Virus record (IMG/VR): IMGVR_UViG_3300046538_000091
Span: 1-64,000 of that record
Reading direction: 5' to 3' (one strand)
DNA length: 64,000 bases
Source of the DNA: a virus
The notes beneath the pieces were generated by a model. The model was not told the DNA's origin and ran no database searches. It was given only the letters and a program-made list of their open reading frames with translations. This document shows positions 6,459-15,307 of this stretch, piece after piece. The translations under genes and the position numbers were made by a program. The stretch's first letter is position 1; the number at the start of each line of letters is the position of its first letter.

Positions 6459-7229
6459 ATGAACCAACTTGCTTTAGCTGTTCCCGCTAACAACCCTCTC
6501 GACATCTTCAACTTCGAAGGTAACGAGGTTCGTACCACTGCTGTTAATGGTGACCCTTGGTTCGTAGCCAATGACATCTCAAGTGCCCTGGATTACCGAG
6601 ATTCCTTCAACATGGTTCGCACGATGGACGATGATGAAAAGGGTACTCATACTGTGAGTACCCTTGGCGGGGACCAGCAAATGCTGGTGATTAACGAGTC
6701 AGGCCTCTACTCTGCCATCCTCCGTAGCCGAAAGCCGGAAGCTAAGCGCTTCAAGAAGTGGGTCACTTCCGTGCTGATTCCCGGCATCCGTAAGAAAGAA
6801 TTCGTTCACATTTCGGAGGCCAGATCGTCTTTCGATTCGTACGAAACTTTGCGTGCTGAAATGAGAGAGATGAAGGAGATGATGATGTCCCTTATCTCTG
6901 CCCCTATCGAAGTCCCGGTTACTCGCAAAGTTGCGGTGGAGTCGAAGCCTGCTCCCGTGGTGCTGACCATTGACCAAGCTCGTAAGGAGAAAGGCCTCCT
7001 CTCCATCGCCCAGATCGCAAATCGCCTGGGCATGAAGGCCTCTCGGCTCAATGCCATTTTCGAGATCTTGGGTTTCCATACTCGTGTAAGCAATCGCTAC
7101 ACTGCGACCAGTAAGGCAACTGGCTTTATTGAGTTCCTTGGCAAGTCCAACTATCGTGGTCAAGGTTCGGTAGATAAGTACTTCTGGAAGGAATCCGTTA
7201 TCTCCAAGATTCCAAAGAAGTACTTGTAA
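6459..7229 (+). CDS. BRO-N antirepressor-like regulator
   Basis: 256 aa from ATG 6459 (GAGACCTT is 8 bp before it; an upstream TTG frame runs into the leader hairpin). Residues 14-112 are a BRO-N DNA-binding domain (FNFEGNEVRTT; GDPWFVANDISSALDY; LINESGLYSAILRS-type strand; FKKWVTSVLIPGIRKK). A coiled segment follows, then a C-terminal domain with a helix-turn-helix-like stretch (SIAQIANRLGMKASRLNAIF). Such proteins act as phage antirepressors or regulators. A copy of the upstream palindrome lies in its coding region at 6641-6663, so autoregulation is likely. A bidirectional terminator follows. Confidence 0.85.
   Translation: MNQLALAVPANNPLDIFNFEGNEVRTTAVNGDPWFVANDISSALDYRDSFNMVRTMDDDEKGTHTVSTLGGDQQMLVINESGLYSAILRSRKPEAKRFKKWVTSVLIPGIRKKEFVHISEARSSFDSYETLRAEMREMKEMMMSLISAPIEVPVTRKVAVESKPAPVVLTIDQARKEKGLLSIAQIANRLGMKASRLNAIFEILGFHTRVSNRYTATSKATGFIEFLGKSNYRGQGSVDKYFWKESVISKIPKKYL
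6641..6663. repeat. intragenic copy of the GGGTACTCA palindrome
   Basis: GGGTACTCA-TACTG-TGAGTACCC inside the BRO-N gene; arms identical to the copy at 6361-6383, different 5-bp centre. Confidence 0.75.
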
Positions 7230-7266
7230 GGCCTGGGGCGTCACTACTGTTGACACCCTCAACAAA

Positions 7267-7300
7267 AACCCCAGCCTAGGCCGGGGTTTCTTTTTAGCTT
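7267..7300. terminator. bidirectional terminator
   Basis: AACCCC-a-GCC-ta-GGC-c-GGGGTT with TTTCTTTTTAG on the plus side and a T run on the minus side; ends the BRO-N and the tail tube genes. Confidence 0.8.
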
Positions 7301-7309
7301 GTCTACGAC

Positions 7310-7984
7310 TTAAGTAATGCTAACCGGGACAGGTCGGTCATACTGAATCGAAACACCTTCGACGATAACTGGGGACTGAGCGTTGACCGAGAAGTTGTAG
7401 CCTTCGATCATGCAGTATTCCAGGTATACGGCGGTCAGGGTTTTACCGTAGCCATCCGAATCGCCACCACGAGTCTTGAATACCAGAAGCAGACCGAAAG
7501 GAACTGCGAAGTACTCAGAGTCCAAGTTCATCATGATGCTTGGAGTAGGTGACTCGGCACCGGAAGCTTTCATGCCGTCTGTGTTCATCAATGGACGGTA
7601 AGCGTTACGGCTCAGAGCGTACAAGATGTTACCGTTGTCAGCCAGCATTCGACCGAACGAGATGGAGCTTGCAGTCTTACCGCGAGTGAAGAACGCACGG
7701 TTAGAACCAATCTCGTACAGACGAGCCAGGTTTGCGCTAGCGCCGTATTGGATGCCGTCGGTAAGACCGATTGGAACCAAGTCGGAAGTAGAGTTAGACA
7801 GGCCGGTATAACGGGCAGGACCTGCGAACATCAAGGTGGTATCTGGGGATGCAGAAAACTGACTGAAACGTTCGTAACCGTCATCAGCCAGCTTGCTTAC
7901 ATAGTCCCCTTTCCAGTCCCAGCCAGTGCTGAAACCGTAGTCGGCTGTTGAGCCGAGCTGATCGTTTTGCTTAGTTACAGACAT
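7310..7984 (-). CDS. tail tube protein (probable)
   Basis: 224 aa, immediately downstream of the sheath gene and a tiny tagged gene, the usual place for the tube. Beta-rich; the C-terminus (KTLTAVYLEYCMIEGYNFSV then SPVIVEGVSIQYDRPVPV) resembles tube-fold strands that form the inner ring. Ribosome site AAGGA before the ATG. The call rests on order and fold pattern rather than a diagnostic motif. A structural role is safe. Confidence 0.6.
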   Translation of the reverse strand: MSVTKQNDQLGSTADYGFSTGWDWKGDYVSKLADDGYERFSQFSASPDTTLMFAGPARYTGLSNSTSDLVPIGLTDGIQYGASANLARLYEIGSNRAFFTRGKTASSISFGRMLADNGNILYALSRNAYRPLMNTDGMKASGAESPTPSIMMNLDSEYFAVPFGLLLVFKTRGGDSDGYGKTLTAVYLEYCMIEGYNFSVNAQSPVIVEGVSIQYDRPVPVSIT

Positions 7985-7996
7985 GATCTGAAATCC

Positions 7997-8167
7997 TTAG
8001 TGAAGAGAAGCTTTGATTCGTTGGATCAACGGCGTTTTGGCCATTGAGTGAAACCCGAAATTGCGTTTCATCGAGCCCGCAGACCGAATGAGACCGGCAG
8101 CTCCACCAACCTTAGTAACCGGCAGCTTCAGGATCGAAGCCGCCTTCTCTAGATACCGATTATCCAT
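7997..8167 (-). CDS. 56-aa YLEK-tag protein between sheath and tube
   Basis: MDNRYLEKAASILKLPVTKV start; TAATG overlap with the sheath stop. Short, basic, Gly/Ala rich, otherwise unknown. It is the smallest member of the YLEK family, which suggests the tag itself is the functional element. Confidence 0.65.
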   Translation of the reverse strand: MDNRYLEKAASILKLPVTKVGGAAGLIRSAGSMKRNFGFHSMAKTPLIQRIKASLH

Positions 8168-10776
8168 TAGATGATCAGGTAAAGGTTGGTGTAGTTGTTC
8201 GGGTACACGACCGAGATGTTCAGGCGGACATCAATGTTATCTTTGTTGACGGTGCTCTGAGCAATACTGGTCAGCTTGTAGTCAACCAACGGAGGCCCGA
8301 TCTTCGGCAGTTTCTTAGACTTCAGCAGTTCAGCAGAAGCGGTAATGGTCTGACGAATGTTGTTCAGGGTATCGGTGGTGATGTTCCAGCTACCAATGAA
8401 CGGCTTCAACTTATCGTAGAAGTAGTAGCTCAGGAAGTCCCAGTTCTTCACTACGAGGAATTCACGATATTCCAGTACGGAGATATCAGTGGTCATCGCG
8501 TGGCGAACATACGGGGTTCCGCCTTGTACGTCTTGAACGATCAAGAAGGTACCAGTCTCAGCCATACGGTCCATCTGAGAGCGAGTGAAGTAGAAGTTAC
8601 TACGCTTCAGATCGGTGATACCGGCTAGGCCGATGTTGGTGAAACCTTGCTGAACTGCGAAACCAGCAGTCATACCGGCAACGGCACAAGCCAGGTAGTA
8701 GCCAGGCAGGTACTGAGTAACACCGCCGATGCTAACACCACAAGTATCCGGCTGGATGTTGATCACACGCTTGTCGTTGAACTGAGCGGAAGTCTCTGCT
8801 ACCCATTCTGCCTTCTGAGTTTTGGTCAGAGTGCGGGAAGCCCAGTAAGTGATACCGGTAGCTGCCTGAGTTGCATCTACTACTACTTGCTGGTTGCTGA
8901 CTACCTGCTGAACAACGTAGGTATTGATAGCGCCAGAAGGAGTCGCAGCAGTAACGTTGATGATGTCACCGGGAACCATGCCGTCGCTCAGGAAAGCTGC
9001 GTTGGCTGCGTGCAGAACAAACTTACCAGCGATGTTATCGATGGTGATGCCTGCTGCGGAGTTCTGGAAATCAACAGAGTACTGACCGATGGACTGTGCA
9101 TCTGGAGTCTTAACGTTTATCAGGGCCACACGCCACGAAGCTTTCTCAGGAACCGACAGTTGGTCGCAGTGAGTTTTCAGAGCGTTGATGATTGCGATGT
9201 CTTGGGTCAGTGGAACCAGTGCGTATAGACGCATGTTCTCTGCCAGCTCAAGAGCAACTTGGTAACCGATCAGGTCGTTCGACGGAACGGAGATGCAGCG
9301 AACCGAGGTAGCGGTGTTGGCTAGAGCCAGTTGCACGCCAAGGGACAGTGGGTTAGTGACGGTAGGGGCACCAAGTACGCCTTCCAGGTCATTAACGTCT
9401 GCGATTTCCATTACAGTGCCAGCCAGGTCAGTACGCAGAGCACGGTAGCCAACGTGTACTTCAGCCGAGATGATTGGGCCGTATACCAGTTCAGGAGCAG
9501 CATTGATAGTGAACTGAGAGAAGGTGCCGATATCATCAGTAGCGTAGTTGGTGCCGGTGGTCAGTGGCTTGTTCAGAGGAAGCAGTTGATCGCTGTAACC
9601 CTTCTGGACAAACACAGTAGCGGTATTCAAGGAGTAAACCTGAACGCCTGCTTGGGTTGCCGGAATGGAATCTGCCAGAGTGAACACCGAGCCTGCGATA
9701 CCAACGATGGAGCTGTAGATATCGAAGCCAGTACCTACGACACGGACCTTTCCGTTAACGCTGAAGCCGGTTGGGCTTGCAACAGTAATGGCAGCAGTGC
9801 TAACTACGGTAGAAGCAGTAGTCTTTGCACTCAGATCGGTAGGCAGAGCGTCAGTCAGCGACAGGTTAGTGATACCACCAGCCGAAGTAGTTACGCTTTG
9901 TACCAGAGTAGTGAAGATCGAGGAGACAGCCGAAGTGTTGGTGTAAGCAACTTTCAGGGTATCGCCAGGCTCAGCAACGTAGGTATTGGTCAGTGGGTTT
10001 ACCGACAGCGGGTTGTTCTTGGTTACGGCTGCGCTCGCAACGGTGGTAATGATTGGGGTGGCGATGGTGATCACCGAACCGACAATGTTAACGATCTTCG
10101 AAACGAGGTTCACGCCAGACGCGCCTGCGCCTGCAACGGTAATACGATCACCGATTACAAAGCCGGTAGCACTTGCAACAGTAACAGTCGAAGCGGCAGC
10201 AGTGGCAGCGCCAGTGGTAGCAGCAGCGGTTACAGTCAGTACGTTACCTTGGTTGTGACCCGACGCCTGAGTAGTCATGGTATTAACCAGGACGTTGTTC
10301 AGGTAGACCTTGGTTTCTGGAGCAACAACTACCATGCCTGGTTTAACGCCTGGCAGAGAGTAAGTGTTAGGGACAGAAGCGTTCACCAAAAGGCCTTTCT
10401 TGGACAGTGGCGAACTGGTAACTGCGGTAACAACTGCGGTGTCGATAGTAACTACGCTACCTACGACAGAAACTACGGTAGCGGCCAGCGGTCCAGCGGA
10501 TGCAGCAGCACCTTCCAGAATCACGCTGTCACCAGCGAAGAAACCAGAGATGGAAGCAACGGTAATATCTTTACTACCTACGATTGCGGTACCCGTAGTA
10601 GTGGTTGACGATTTGGCCGAGGTGAGAACCAAGGCGTCAGTCGATCCAGCTACGTAAGTGACTTCGGTGTAGCAAGGGCCAATGATGCACGCGTGCAGAT
10701 CCGGGGTCGAATTGAGTACGCCACCGCTGTTCTCCAGTTGTTGGTATACTAAAACGGAGGGGGTTACGTAAGCCAT
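8167..10776 (-). CDS. tail sheath protein with repeat insertions
   Basis: 869 aa, longer than typical sheaths (about 400-700). The N-terminus (AYVTPSVLVYQQLENSGG) and C-terminus (residues about 700-869: YFTRSQMDRM, YREFLVVKNWDFLSYYFYDK, VDYKLTSIA, LNISVVYPNNY) match contractile sheath proteins, which shorten to drive the tube through the envelope. Residues about 60-400 hold three copies of an extra beta unit (VAS-x2-GF-x2-GD...IVGSV-x-TI). These are probably surface domains. Followed by the small tagged gene and the tube. Confidence 0.85.
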   Translation of the reverse strand: MAYVTPSVLVYQQLENSGGVLNSTPDLHACIIGPCYTEVTYVAGSTDALVLTSAKSSTTTTGTAIVGSKDITVASISGFFAGDSVILEGAAASAGPLAATVVSVVGSVVTIDTAVVTAVTSSPLSKKGLLVNASVPNTYSLPGVKPGMVVVAPETKVYLNNVLVNTMTTQASGHNQGNVLTVTAAATTGAATAAASTVTVASATGFVIGDRITVAGAGASGVNLVSKIVNIVGSVITIATPIITTVASAAVTKNNPLSVNPLTNTYVAEPGDTLKVAYTNTSAVSSIFTTLVQSVTTSAGGITNLSLTDALPTDLSAKTTASTVVSTAAITVASPTGFSVNGKVRVVGTGFDIYSSIVGIAGSVFTLADSIPATQAGVQVYSLNTATVFVQKGYSDQLLPLNKPLTTGTNYATDDIGTFSQFTINAAPELVYGPIISAEVHVGYRALRTDLAGTVMEIADVNDLEGVLGAPTVTNPLSLGVQLALANTATSVRCISVPSNDLIGYQVALELAENMRLYALVPLTQDIAIINALKTHCDQLSVPEKASWRVALINVKTPDAQSIGQYSVDFQNSAAGITIDNIAGKFVLHAANAAFLSDGMVPGDIINVTAATPSGAINTYVVQQVVSNQQVVVDATQAATGITYWASRTLTKTQKAEWVAETSAQFNDKRVINIQPDTCGVSIGGVTQYLPGYYLACAVAGMTAGFAVQQGFTNIGLAGITDLKRSNFYFTRSQMDRMAETGTFLIVQDVQGGTPYVRHAMTTDISVLEYREFLVVKNWDFLSYYFYDKLKPFIGSWNITTDTLNNIRQTITASAELLKSKKLPKIGPPLVDYKLTSIAQSTVNKDNIDVRLNISVVYPNNYTNLYLII

Positions 10777-10858
10777 CAGGCTAAGACTCCTTGGGGGTTA
10801 ACTATAGACCTGCGTTTGGCAAGCCCTTGATGAATTTCTGAATCTATTTTAGCTAGGA
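10777..10858 (-). promoter_or_regulatory. late-type box and leader of the sheath operon
   Basis: Minus-strand GCTAAAATAG (plus 10846-10853), directly after the stop of the 194-aa gene, then a roughly 70-nt leader before the sheath ATG with a ribosome site AAGGAG. Confidence 0.5.
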
Positions 10859-11443
10859 CTATGCCTTACTAAACGTTATGAATAGATCTCTGAGTTTCAA
10901 AGCATCATTCTCTGCGTTCCACGCTTCTTCAATCGTGTAGGGAACAGAGATTTCAACCATGAAGAATTCAGTGTCTATCTTGCTTTGATGGGTGGGGCTT
11001 ATCTGCATTGGCAATGCAAAGTCCTTGAATCCCAGCACGTCACAAATGTGAGGGCGGGACCATTGAAGGATGTGCATTACCATGTCAGTGAGAACTTCGG
11101 CACTGCCTTCGTTACGTGACTTCACGATAACGGTTGCTTGGCCGTTGTATATGAGAAGGTTTCTACGTTTGTATAGACCTTGTGTCTCAGACATTGGTTG
11201 GGCATCAAGCATGTTATCGCTTAACCCTGTCTTCTGAACTGTGACGCTTCCACGGTTTACGAGGATCTGCATGTCGTTATCGACATCTTCTTTGTTGATG
11301 TCATTGACCATGGAGATATCTATTTTAGACTTCTTCGCATCCGGGTCCCAGTAAAACTGAGCGGCTGGACTGTAATTGTGGAAGAAGTGTCGAATAGGCT
11401 CAAGGATTAGTCGGCCAACGCCTATAGGGGACATCCGTCTCAT
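10859..11443 (-). CDS. neck / tail-completion type protein
   Basis: 194 aa. No clear family motif. It lies between the neck proteins and the sheath, and overlaps the upstream gene by 4 bp (ATGA-type). It has a region reminiscent of tail terminator proteins: NLLIYNGQATVIVKSRNEG then a helix and a strand MVEISVPYTIEE. I infer a role in joining head and tail. Confidence 0.45.
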   Translation of the reverse strand: MRRMSPIGVGRLILEPIRHFFHNYSPAAQFYWDPDAKKSKIDISMVNDINKEDVDNDMQILVNRGSVTVQKTGLSDNMLDAQPMSETQGLYKRRNLLIYNGQATVIVKSRNEGSAEVLTDMVMHILQWSRPHICDVLGFKDFALPMQISPTHQSKIDTEFFMVEISVPYTIEEAWNAENDALKLRDLFITFSKA

Positions 11444-12285
11444 AGGTTGTAGTTCTCAGATAATTGGTACTCTACGTAGTTCTTCGGAAGTTCAACCAAT
11501 TGAAATCTCTGGCTGACACCCTTGGTCATAAGCTCAGTACTGGCTACTGCATCGATCCGATACATCCTGCGGTCTTTCTGACGGAACACGATGTCCCACT
11601 CATCAAGGTTTGGGAATGAGATCGTCACACCTTGAATGGTGTTGGGCTCACTACGACCAAGCTCAGTAAGGTTCGTTGCGTTAGGAGTGGCATCGAACTG
11701 GATGAGAGTCTTGTACGGTTCCATGTAGCCACCGCTCCATCCTGTGCCAAAGCACTCTGGACACCTATCGTTGGTTACTTTTAGGTTGCGGTCGTCCCAG
11801 CAGGTAGCACATCTCATACCGAAGTTCTTACGTTTGAAAACGTACGACTCTACGCCCATGAACTTACGGAGCATCAACCAGAAACGTCTCTGGATCTCAA
11901 TGCTTCGTAGCTCCACCCAACGACTTTGATGACGCTGCCAGGTAGTAGGGACTGAACGCAGAAGAGCATCGTTCTTATCGTGGAGTATGACTTCGACGAT
12001 GAAATAGGACTCGTGATACTTCGAGAACTTACGGTGAGAGGTATCTACGAAGAACAGACCCGTGATGGGTGTGGCGTTCATCTTCTCGAATGAGCCTGTC
12101 TCGGAATCACTCTTGTAAACGTTGAATGAGCAATTACCCCAGTCAGAGGGGATCTTCCAAGTTAGATCTGCTGACTCAAACCAATGAGGAAGAACGTCAA
12201 CATCTATCTTTGGATTCTCAATGGTTGCAAGAGCCCCGCCCTTATAGAAGAACGAGGAGTACAGTACTCCGGGACGCAGTCTCAT
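11440..12285 (-). CDS. head-tail connector-like protein with zinc ribbon
   Basis: 281 aa. The N-terminal part looks like an immunoglobulin or fibronectin-type domain (ADLTWKIPSDWGNCSFNVYKSD). The middle carries four cysteines in a CATC...CPEC arrangement, a likely zinc ribbon. The C-terminal part is beta rich with a small ribbon-like strand pattern. Gene order (capsid, neck, this, sheath) suggests a connector or adaptor. Not matched to a named family. Confidence 0.5.
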   Translation of the reverse strand: MRLRPGVLYSSFFYKGGALATIENPKIDVDVLPHWFESADLTWKIPSDWGNCSFNVYKSDSETGSFEKMNATPITGLFFVDTSHRKFSKYHESYFIVEVILHDKNDALLRSVPTTWQRHQSRWVELRSIEIQRRFWLMLRKFMGVESYVFKRKNFGMRCATCWDDRNLKVTNDRCPECFGTGWSGGYMEPYKTLIQFDATPNATNLTELGRSEPNTIQGVTISFPNLDEWDIVFRQKDRRMYRIDAVASTELMTKGVSQRFQLVELPKNYVEYQLSENYNL

Positions 12286-12289
12286 TTAC

Positions 12290-12736
12290 TCACCAAAGAG
12301 GGAAGCTAGCTTGGTCACTACTTACGCTACCCCAGCCATCTTCGATGTTGAGGTGTTGCTTCAACCGCCCTACCGAAGATAGGAAGGTGGACTGAAATTG
12401 GGCTGCCATACCTTGGTATAGCTGCATACGTTCTTCGATTGGCAGAGTGATACCGCCATCGCTGTAGCTCATAGTGTTACGAGCCAAAAGGGCAGCCTGG
12501 CCTTCGAACAGTTTCCAGAGAACCCCTGACATGAGGATCGCCTTGCCTGCCCGAAGGAAGCTGTTTATCGAGACCGCACCGATAGGCGGGGTCATATTGT
12601 ATTCCGAGATTGCCAACTCAGCGGCCAGTGAAATGCGGGTGTCGCTGAACTCAACGCCATCAAGTAAATGGTTATTTTCGACGTAATCAGCGATAAACTC
12701 TCGGACTTCATCTGGGGTTATTACTGGAGTTGACAT
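12290..12736 (-). CDS. 148-aa head-completion type protein
   Basis: Mostly helical; residues 1-75 (ITPDEVREFIADYVENNHLL) resemble small head-to-tail connector proteins that bind below the portal. Sits between a capsid-accessory gene and the zinc-ribbon connector gene. Function inferred from position. Confidence 0.45.
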   Translation of the reverse strand: MSTPVITPDEVREFIADYVENNHLLDGVEFSDTRISLAAELAISEYNMTPPIGAVSINSFLRAGKAILMSGVLWKLFEGQAALLARNTMSYSDGGITLPIEERMQLYQGMAAQFQSTFLSSVGRLKQHLNIEDGWGSVSSDQASFPLW

Positions 12737-12749
12737 CTCGGAATCTCAA

Positions 12750-13133
12750 TTATTCAGCAGTAGGTGCAGCTTTGGCTTTATTAGCTTTCTTAGTGGCCGG
12801 AGCCTCTTCGACTTCTTTAGCTTCCACTACTGCTTCCGGCTCAGCTTCTGGAGCAGGTGCAGGCTCAGATACTGCTGGGACGATTGGCTTTGCTTCACCA
12901 GGATATTCCGAAGTGCCTGCAGAAGGGGATACTTCGAAAGTCTGTCCACCGTCACCGAAGGAGATCTCCGCAGGGACTTCGTCATGCAGACTTGCCCAAC
13001 GAGCACGCAGAGCGTATGCAGTCTCTTCCGATTCCAGAATGTAGGCATCGGCGTGAAGGTATTTGCCTGGTTTGATTTCGGCGTATTTACCGACGCTCAG
13101 GATGGTGTTGGTAAGGTTGAGAATGTAGGCCAT
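12750..13133 (-). CDS. 127-aa capsid-accessory protein with acidic/Pro-Ala tail
   Basis: Residues 1-80 form a compact beta-rich domain (AYILNLTNTILSVGKYAEIKPGKY). Residues 85-127 are low-complexity (EPAPAPEAEPEAVVEAKEVE) ending in a Lys/Ala-rich segment. Lies next to the major capsid block. Possibly a head surface protein; unproven. Confidence 0.45.
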   Translation of the reverse strand: MAYILNLTNTILSVGKYAEIKPGKYLHADAYILESEETAYALRARWASLHDEVPAEISFGDGGQTFEVSPSAGTSEYPGEAKPIVPAVSEPAPAPEAEPEAVVEAKEVEEAPATKKANKAKAAPTAE

Positions 13134-13148
13134 GTTGTCCTCTTACAA

Positions 13149-13841
13149 TTAGTAGTAGTACGATTGAGGAAGAGCTTCGCTCTTCTTTTTGCCATTGGCG
13201 TAAGCGAGACTGATACCTGCGATTCCACCGTAGGCACCCACTCTTGCTTTGCTCTGTTGGCCATGTAGCTTCTTTAGTTTATCAAGGTTTGCACCAGTCA
13301 CCATATCTTTTTGAGACTTTCTTTTGGCGCTGACGAATTTATGATAAGCAGGAGTATTATCCCCGAAAGTATCCAAGCCCATTTGTTTGATCTTACCGCC
13401 ATTGGCAGTGTTCAAAACATCCAGACCAGTGTTAACAACTTTTGCAGTACCCTTGGCAGCCAAGCTACCTGCTTTTTTAGCGTAGGTCACAGTCTTCTTT
13501 GCGAGGCTGACTGAGTTAGAAGCAACTCCCGCCTGCTTGTTCAAGAAGAGTTCTTGCATGTTCTTTGAGGCTATTCGGTTCTGGTGTTCTCGGTACGCAC
13601 TCGCCCCGTAGATACCGGCAGCAGCAATCGCAGCCAGCCCTCCACTGGTCTTCATTCTGGCCTTGAAGGTCCTTTGTCCAGAATTGTGGATGCGCTTAGT
13701 CAGACCCTCGACCGTATCATTGTTGGCAATCGCTCGCTCAAAGTGATACTTCCGGGCCGTAAGGTCCTTGTGTTCTTTACCAGTTAAGTCCTTCCAAAAG
13801 TCATACATGGAAGCGGCTTTTTCGAGATATGGATTTGACAT
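13149..13841 (-). CDS. YLEK-tag protein, 230 aa
   Basis: Starts MSNPYLEKAASM. Basic and Ala/Lys rich with a short hydrophobic helix near residues 68-82 and another near the C-terminus (GAYGGIAGISLAYANG). Lies directly downstream of the major capsid gene with its own late box, fitting a protein packed inside or on the head. No catalytic motif. Confidence 0.7.
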   Translation of the reverse strand: MSNPYLEKAASMYDFWKDLTGKEHKDLTARKYHFERAIANNDTVEGLTKRIHNSGQRTFKARMKTSGGLAAIAAAGIYGASAYREHQNRIASKNMQELFLNKQAGVASNSVSLAKKTVTYAKKAGSLAAKGTAKVVNTGLDVLNTANGGKIKQMGLDTFGDNTPAYHKFVSAKRKSQKDMVTGANLDKLKKLHGQQSKARVGAYGGIAGISLAYANGKKKSEALPQSYYY

Positions 13842-13847
13842 GTTTCT

Positions 13848-13855
13848 ATTTTACC
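13848..13855 (-). promoter_or_regulatory. late-type box GGTAAAAT
   Basis: Minus-strand GGTAAAATAG, 7 bp before the 230-aa YLEK gene and just after the capsid terminator. Confidence 0.45.
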
Positions 13856-13876
13856 TCGCTAATCTACAGATACGAA

Positions 13877-13900
13877 AAAGGCCCCAAACGAGGGGCCTTT
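13877..13900 (-). terminator. terminator after the major capsid gene
   Basis: Minus-strand AAAGGCCCC-N6-GGGGCCTTT followed by TT; 9-bp stem. Confidence 0.8.
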
Positions 13901-13928
13901 CTCTGATTTGCCTTTCGGCCAACTTTGA

Positions 13929-14816
13929 TTAGAAGTTGATAACAGCAGCGCCGTTGACGTTGCCGAAACCGATGCCGACAGACTCGTAAGTCTTGAAGGA
14001 TAGCAGGTCAGCTTCAGTCTTCAGATATACCATCGCGTCTTGCATGATGTACATCTGACCCAGGTACTGGGTAGGAGCGAAAACGATCATCTGGTTGTTC
14101 GGCAGGATATCGTTCTTGTTGGTAACGATGATCTGGTTGCCGTACGGGGTAGCTACACCAGTTTGGCCCATGAACAGAGCCGAAGCTGCGTCCGAACCGA
14201 TCTGGGTGGCTGGCTGAGCCATGAAGTCAGCATACATTTCCTGAGTCATCAGGATCTTGCCGACAGGCAGTTGCTTAGCCAATAGTTTCTTCACGCCAGC
14301 TTGGAAGTTGACCATGTTGAAACCACCAGAGATGGTGTAAACGTTGCTAGCAGCGGTAGCCATTGCCAGGACGTTAGCGTAGAAGCTGGTATCTTCTACC
14401 TTTTGGATATCTTTAACACTGTTCTCTTGCAGAACGGTGCGGATATCGGTGCGGTAGGTAGCCAGTTCGAACTTCGACTTCTTGAACTCTTTACTCTCGA
14501 TCTTCGAGAAGTTCACGGCGTAACGATCGCCTTTGAAGTAGCGTAGTTCTGCACGACCACGGAAGCCCATCGAGGCTGCTACCGAATCAGGTTCTTTCTC
14601 GATGATGATCTGAGGTTCGTCGGTCAGACCACGATCCAGATCAGCAGCGGTAACCATTTGCGGTTCCATGATTTTGCGGGTAAAGCCGTCTTCACGAAGC
14701 TTCTGACGCACGAATGCGCTAGCAGCTACCGAAGCTTCCTTCTCCATGCCGTTATCGACTTTATCGATGAACGATTGGTTGAGGAATTGAACGTTAGTAG
14801 TTTCAGTACCGTACAT
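13929..14816 (-). CDS. major capsid protein
   Basis: 295 aa, HK97-type by pattern and position. An N-terminal arm (1-70), an E-loop-like strand (RGRAELRYFKGDRYAVNFSKIE), a long helix region and a C-terminal A-domain (VGKILMTQEMYADFM; GNQIIVTNKND; MYIMQDAMVYL). The decoration protein gene is just upstream and the maturation protease further up the same strand. The N-terminal arm contains NGMEKEASVAAS at about residues 22-33, a possible protease site similar to the KEA sites in the inner proteins. A strong terminator follows. Confidence 0.8.
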   Translation of the reverse strand: MYGTETTNVQFLNQSFIDKVDNGMEKEASVAASAFVRQKLREDGFTRKIMEPQMVTAADLDRGLTDEPQIIIEKEPDSVAASMGFRGRAELRYFKGDRYAVNFSKIESKEFKKSKFELATYRTDIRTVLQENSVKDIQKVEDTSFYANVLAMATAASNVYTISGGFNMVNFQAGVKKLLAKQLPVGKILMTQEMYADFMAQPATQIGSDAASALFMGQTGVATPYGNQIIVTNKNDILPNNQMIVFAPTQYLGQMYIMQDAMVYLKTEADLLSFKTYESVGIGFGNVNGAAVINF

Positions 14817-14826
14817 GAGTCGCTCC

Positions 14827-15243
14827 TTATTTAACCAAGATAATCAGTGAGTTATCTTCGGCAACGATTTCCAGAACGGAGCCAACAACCGGGTCAGTAC
14901 CAGCTACGCCAAGGGCGAACTTGCCGGACTTAGCAGTGACTTCAGAACCAGGAACGTAGGCACCGGCTGCATAGCCAGTCGAAGCGACACGAGCAATGTA
15001 GTTGCTCCACAGAACTACGCACTTGCCAACTTGGGCAGACGAAGAACTGTCACCATTACCTTGAACAACAACGCCAACTTTGTTAGAGGCGGATGCGCCC
15101 GACAGGTCAACGGTACCGTCAGTTTGTTTAGCAACAACATCACCGTTCTTAAGGGTAACGCCTGCTTTGATGGGCTCGACGCGATCCAGGGCACCGTCTT
15201 GTGGGTAACCGCGAACTACTTCGAAGGCATATTCCATCTTCAT
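14827..15243 (-). CDS. head decoration protein
   Basis: 138 aa, beta rich with a Gly/Ser/Ala composition (VKQTDGTVDLSG-type turns; YAAGAYVPGSEVTAKSG). Similar in size and pattern to the lambda-gpD-like or DUF2190-like proteins encoded just before major capsid genes. Ribosome site TAGGAG. Probably sits on the capsid surface and stabilises it. Confidence 0.6.
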   Translation of the reverse strand: MKMEYAFEVVRGYPQDGALDRVEPIKAGVTLKNGDVVAKQTDGTVDLSGASASNKVGVVVQGNGDSSSSAQVGKCVVLWSNYIARVASTGYAAGAYVPGSEVTAKSGKFALGVAGTDPVVGSVLEIVAEDNSLIILVK

Positions 15244-15300
15244 ACTAGTTTTCTCTCCTAAAGAGTTTTACTAATCTAGGATTAATTCCTAGACTAAGAC
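15244..15300 (-). promoter_or_regulatory. leader with hairpin and late-type box before the capsid genes
   Basis: Minus strand: CTAGGA-ATTAA-TCCTAG hairpin, then GTAAAACTC (a weak form of the late box, plus 15266-15273), then the ribosome site. Confidence 0.35.
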
Positions 15301-15307
15301 TGTCCTG

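Noticed and set aside
9331-10608. 425-aa open frame opposite the sheath gene
   Set aside because: Shadow of the low-complexity sheath repeats; Ser/Gly/Arg rich with no start signal and no promoter box.
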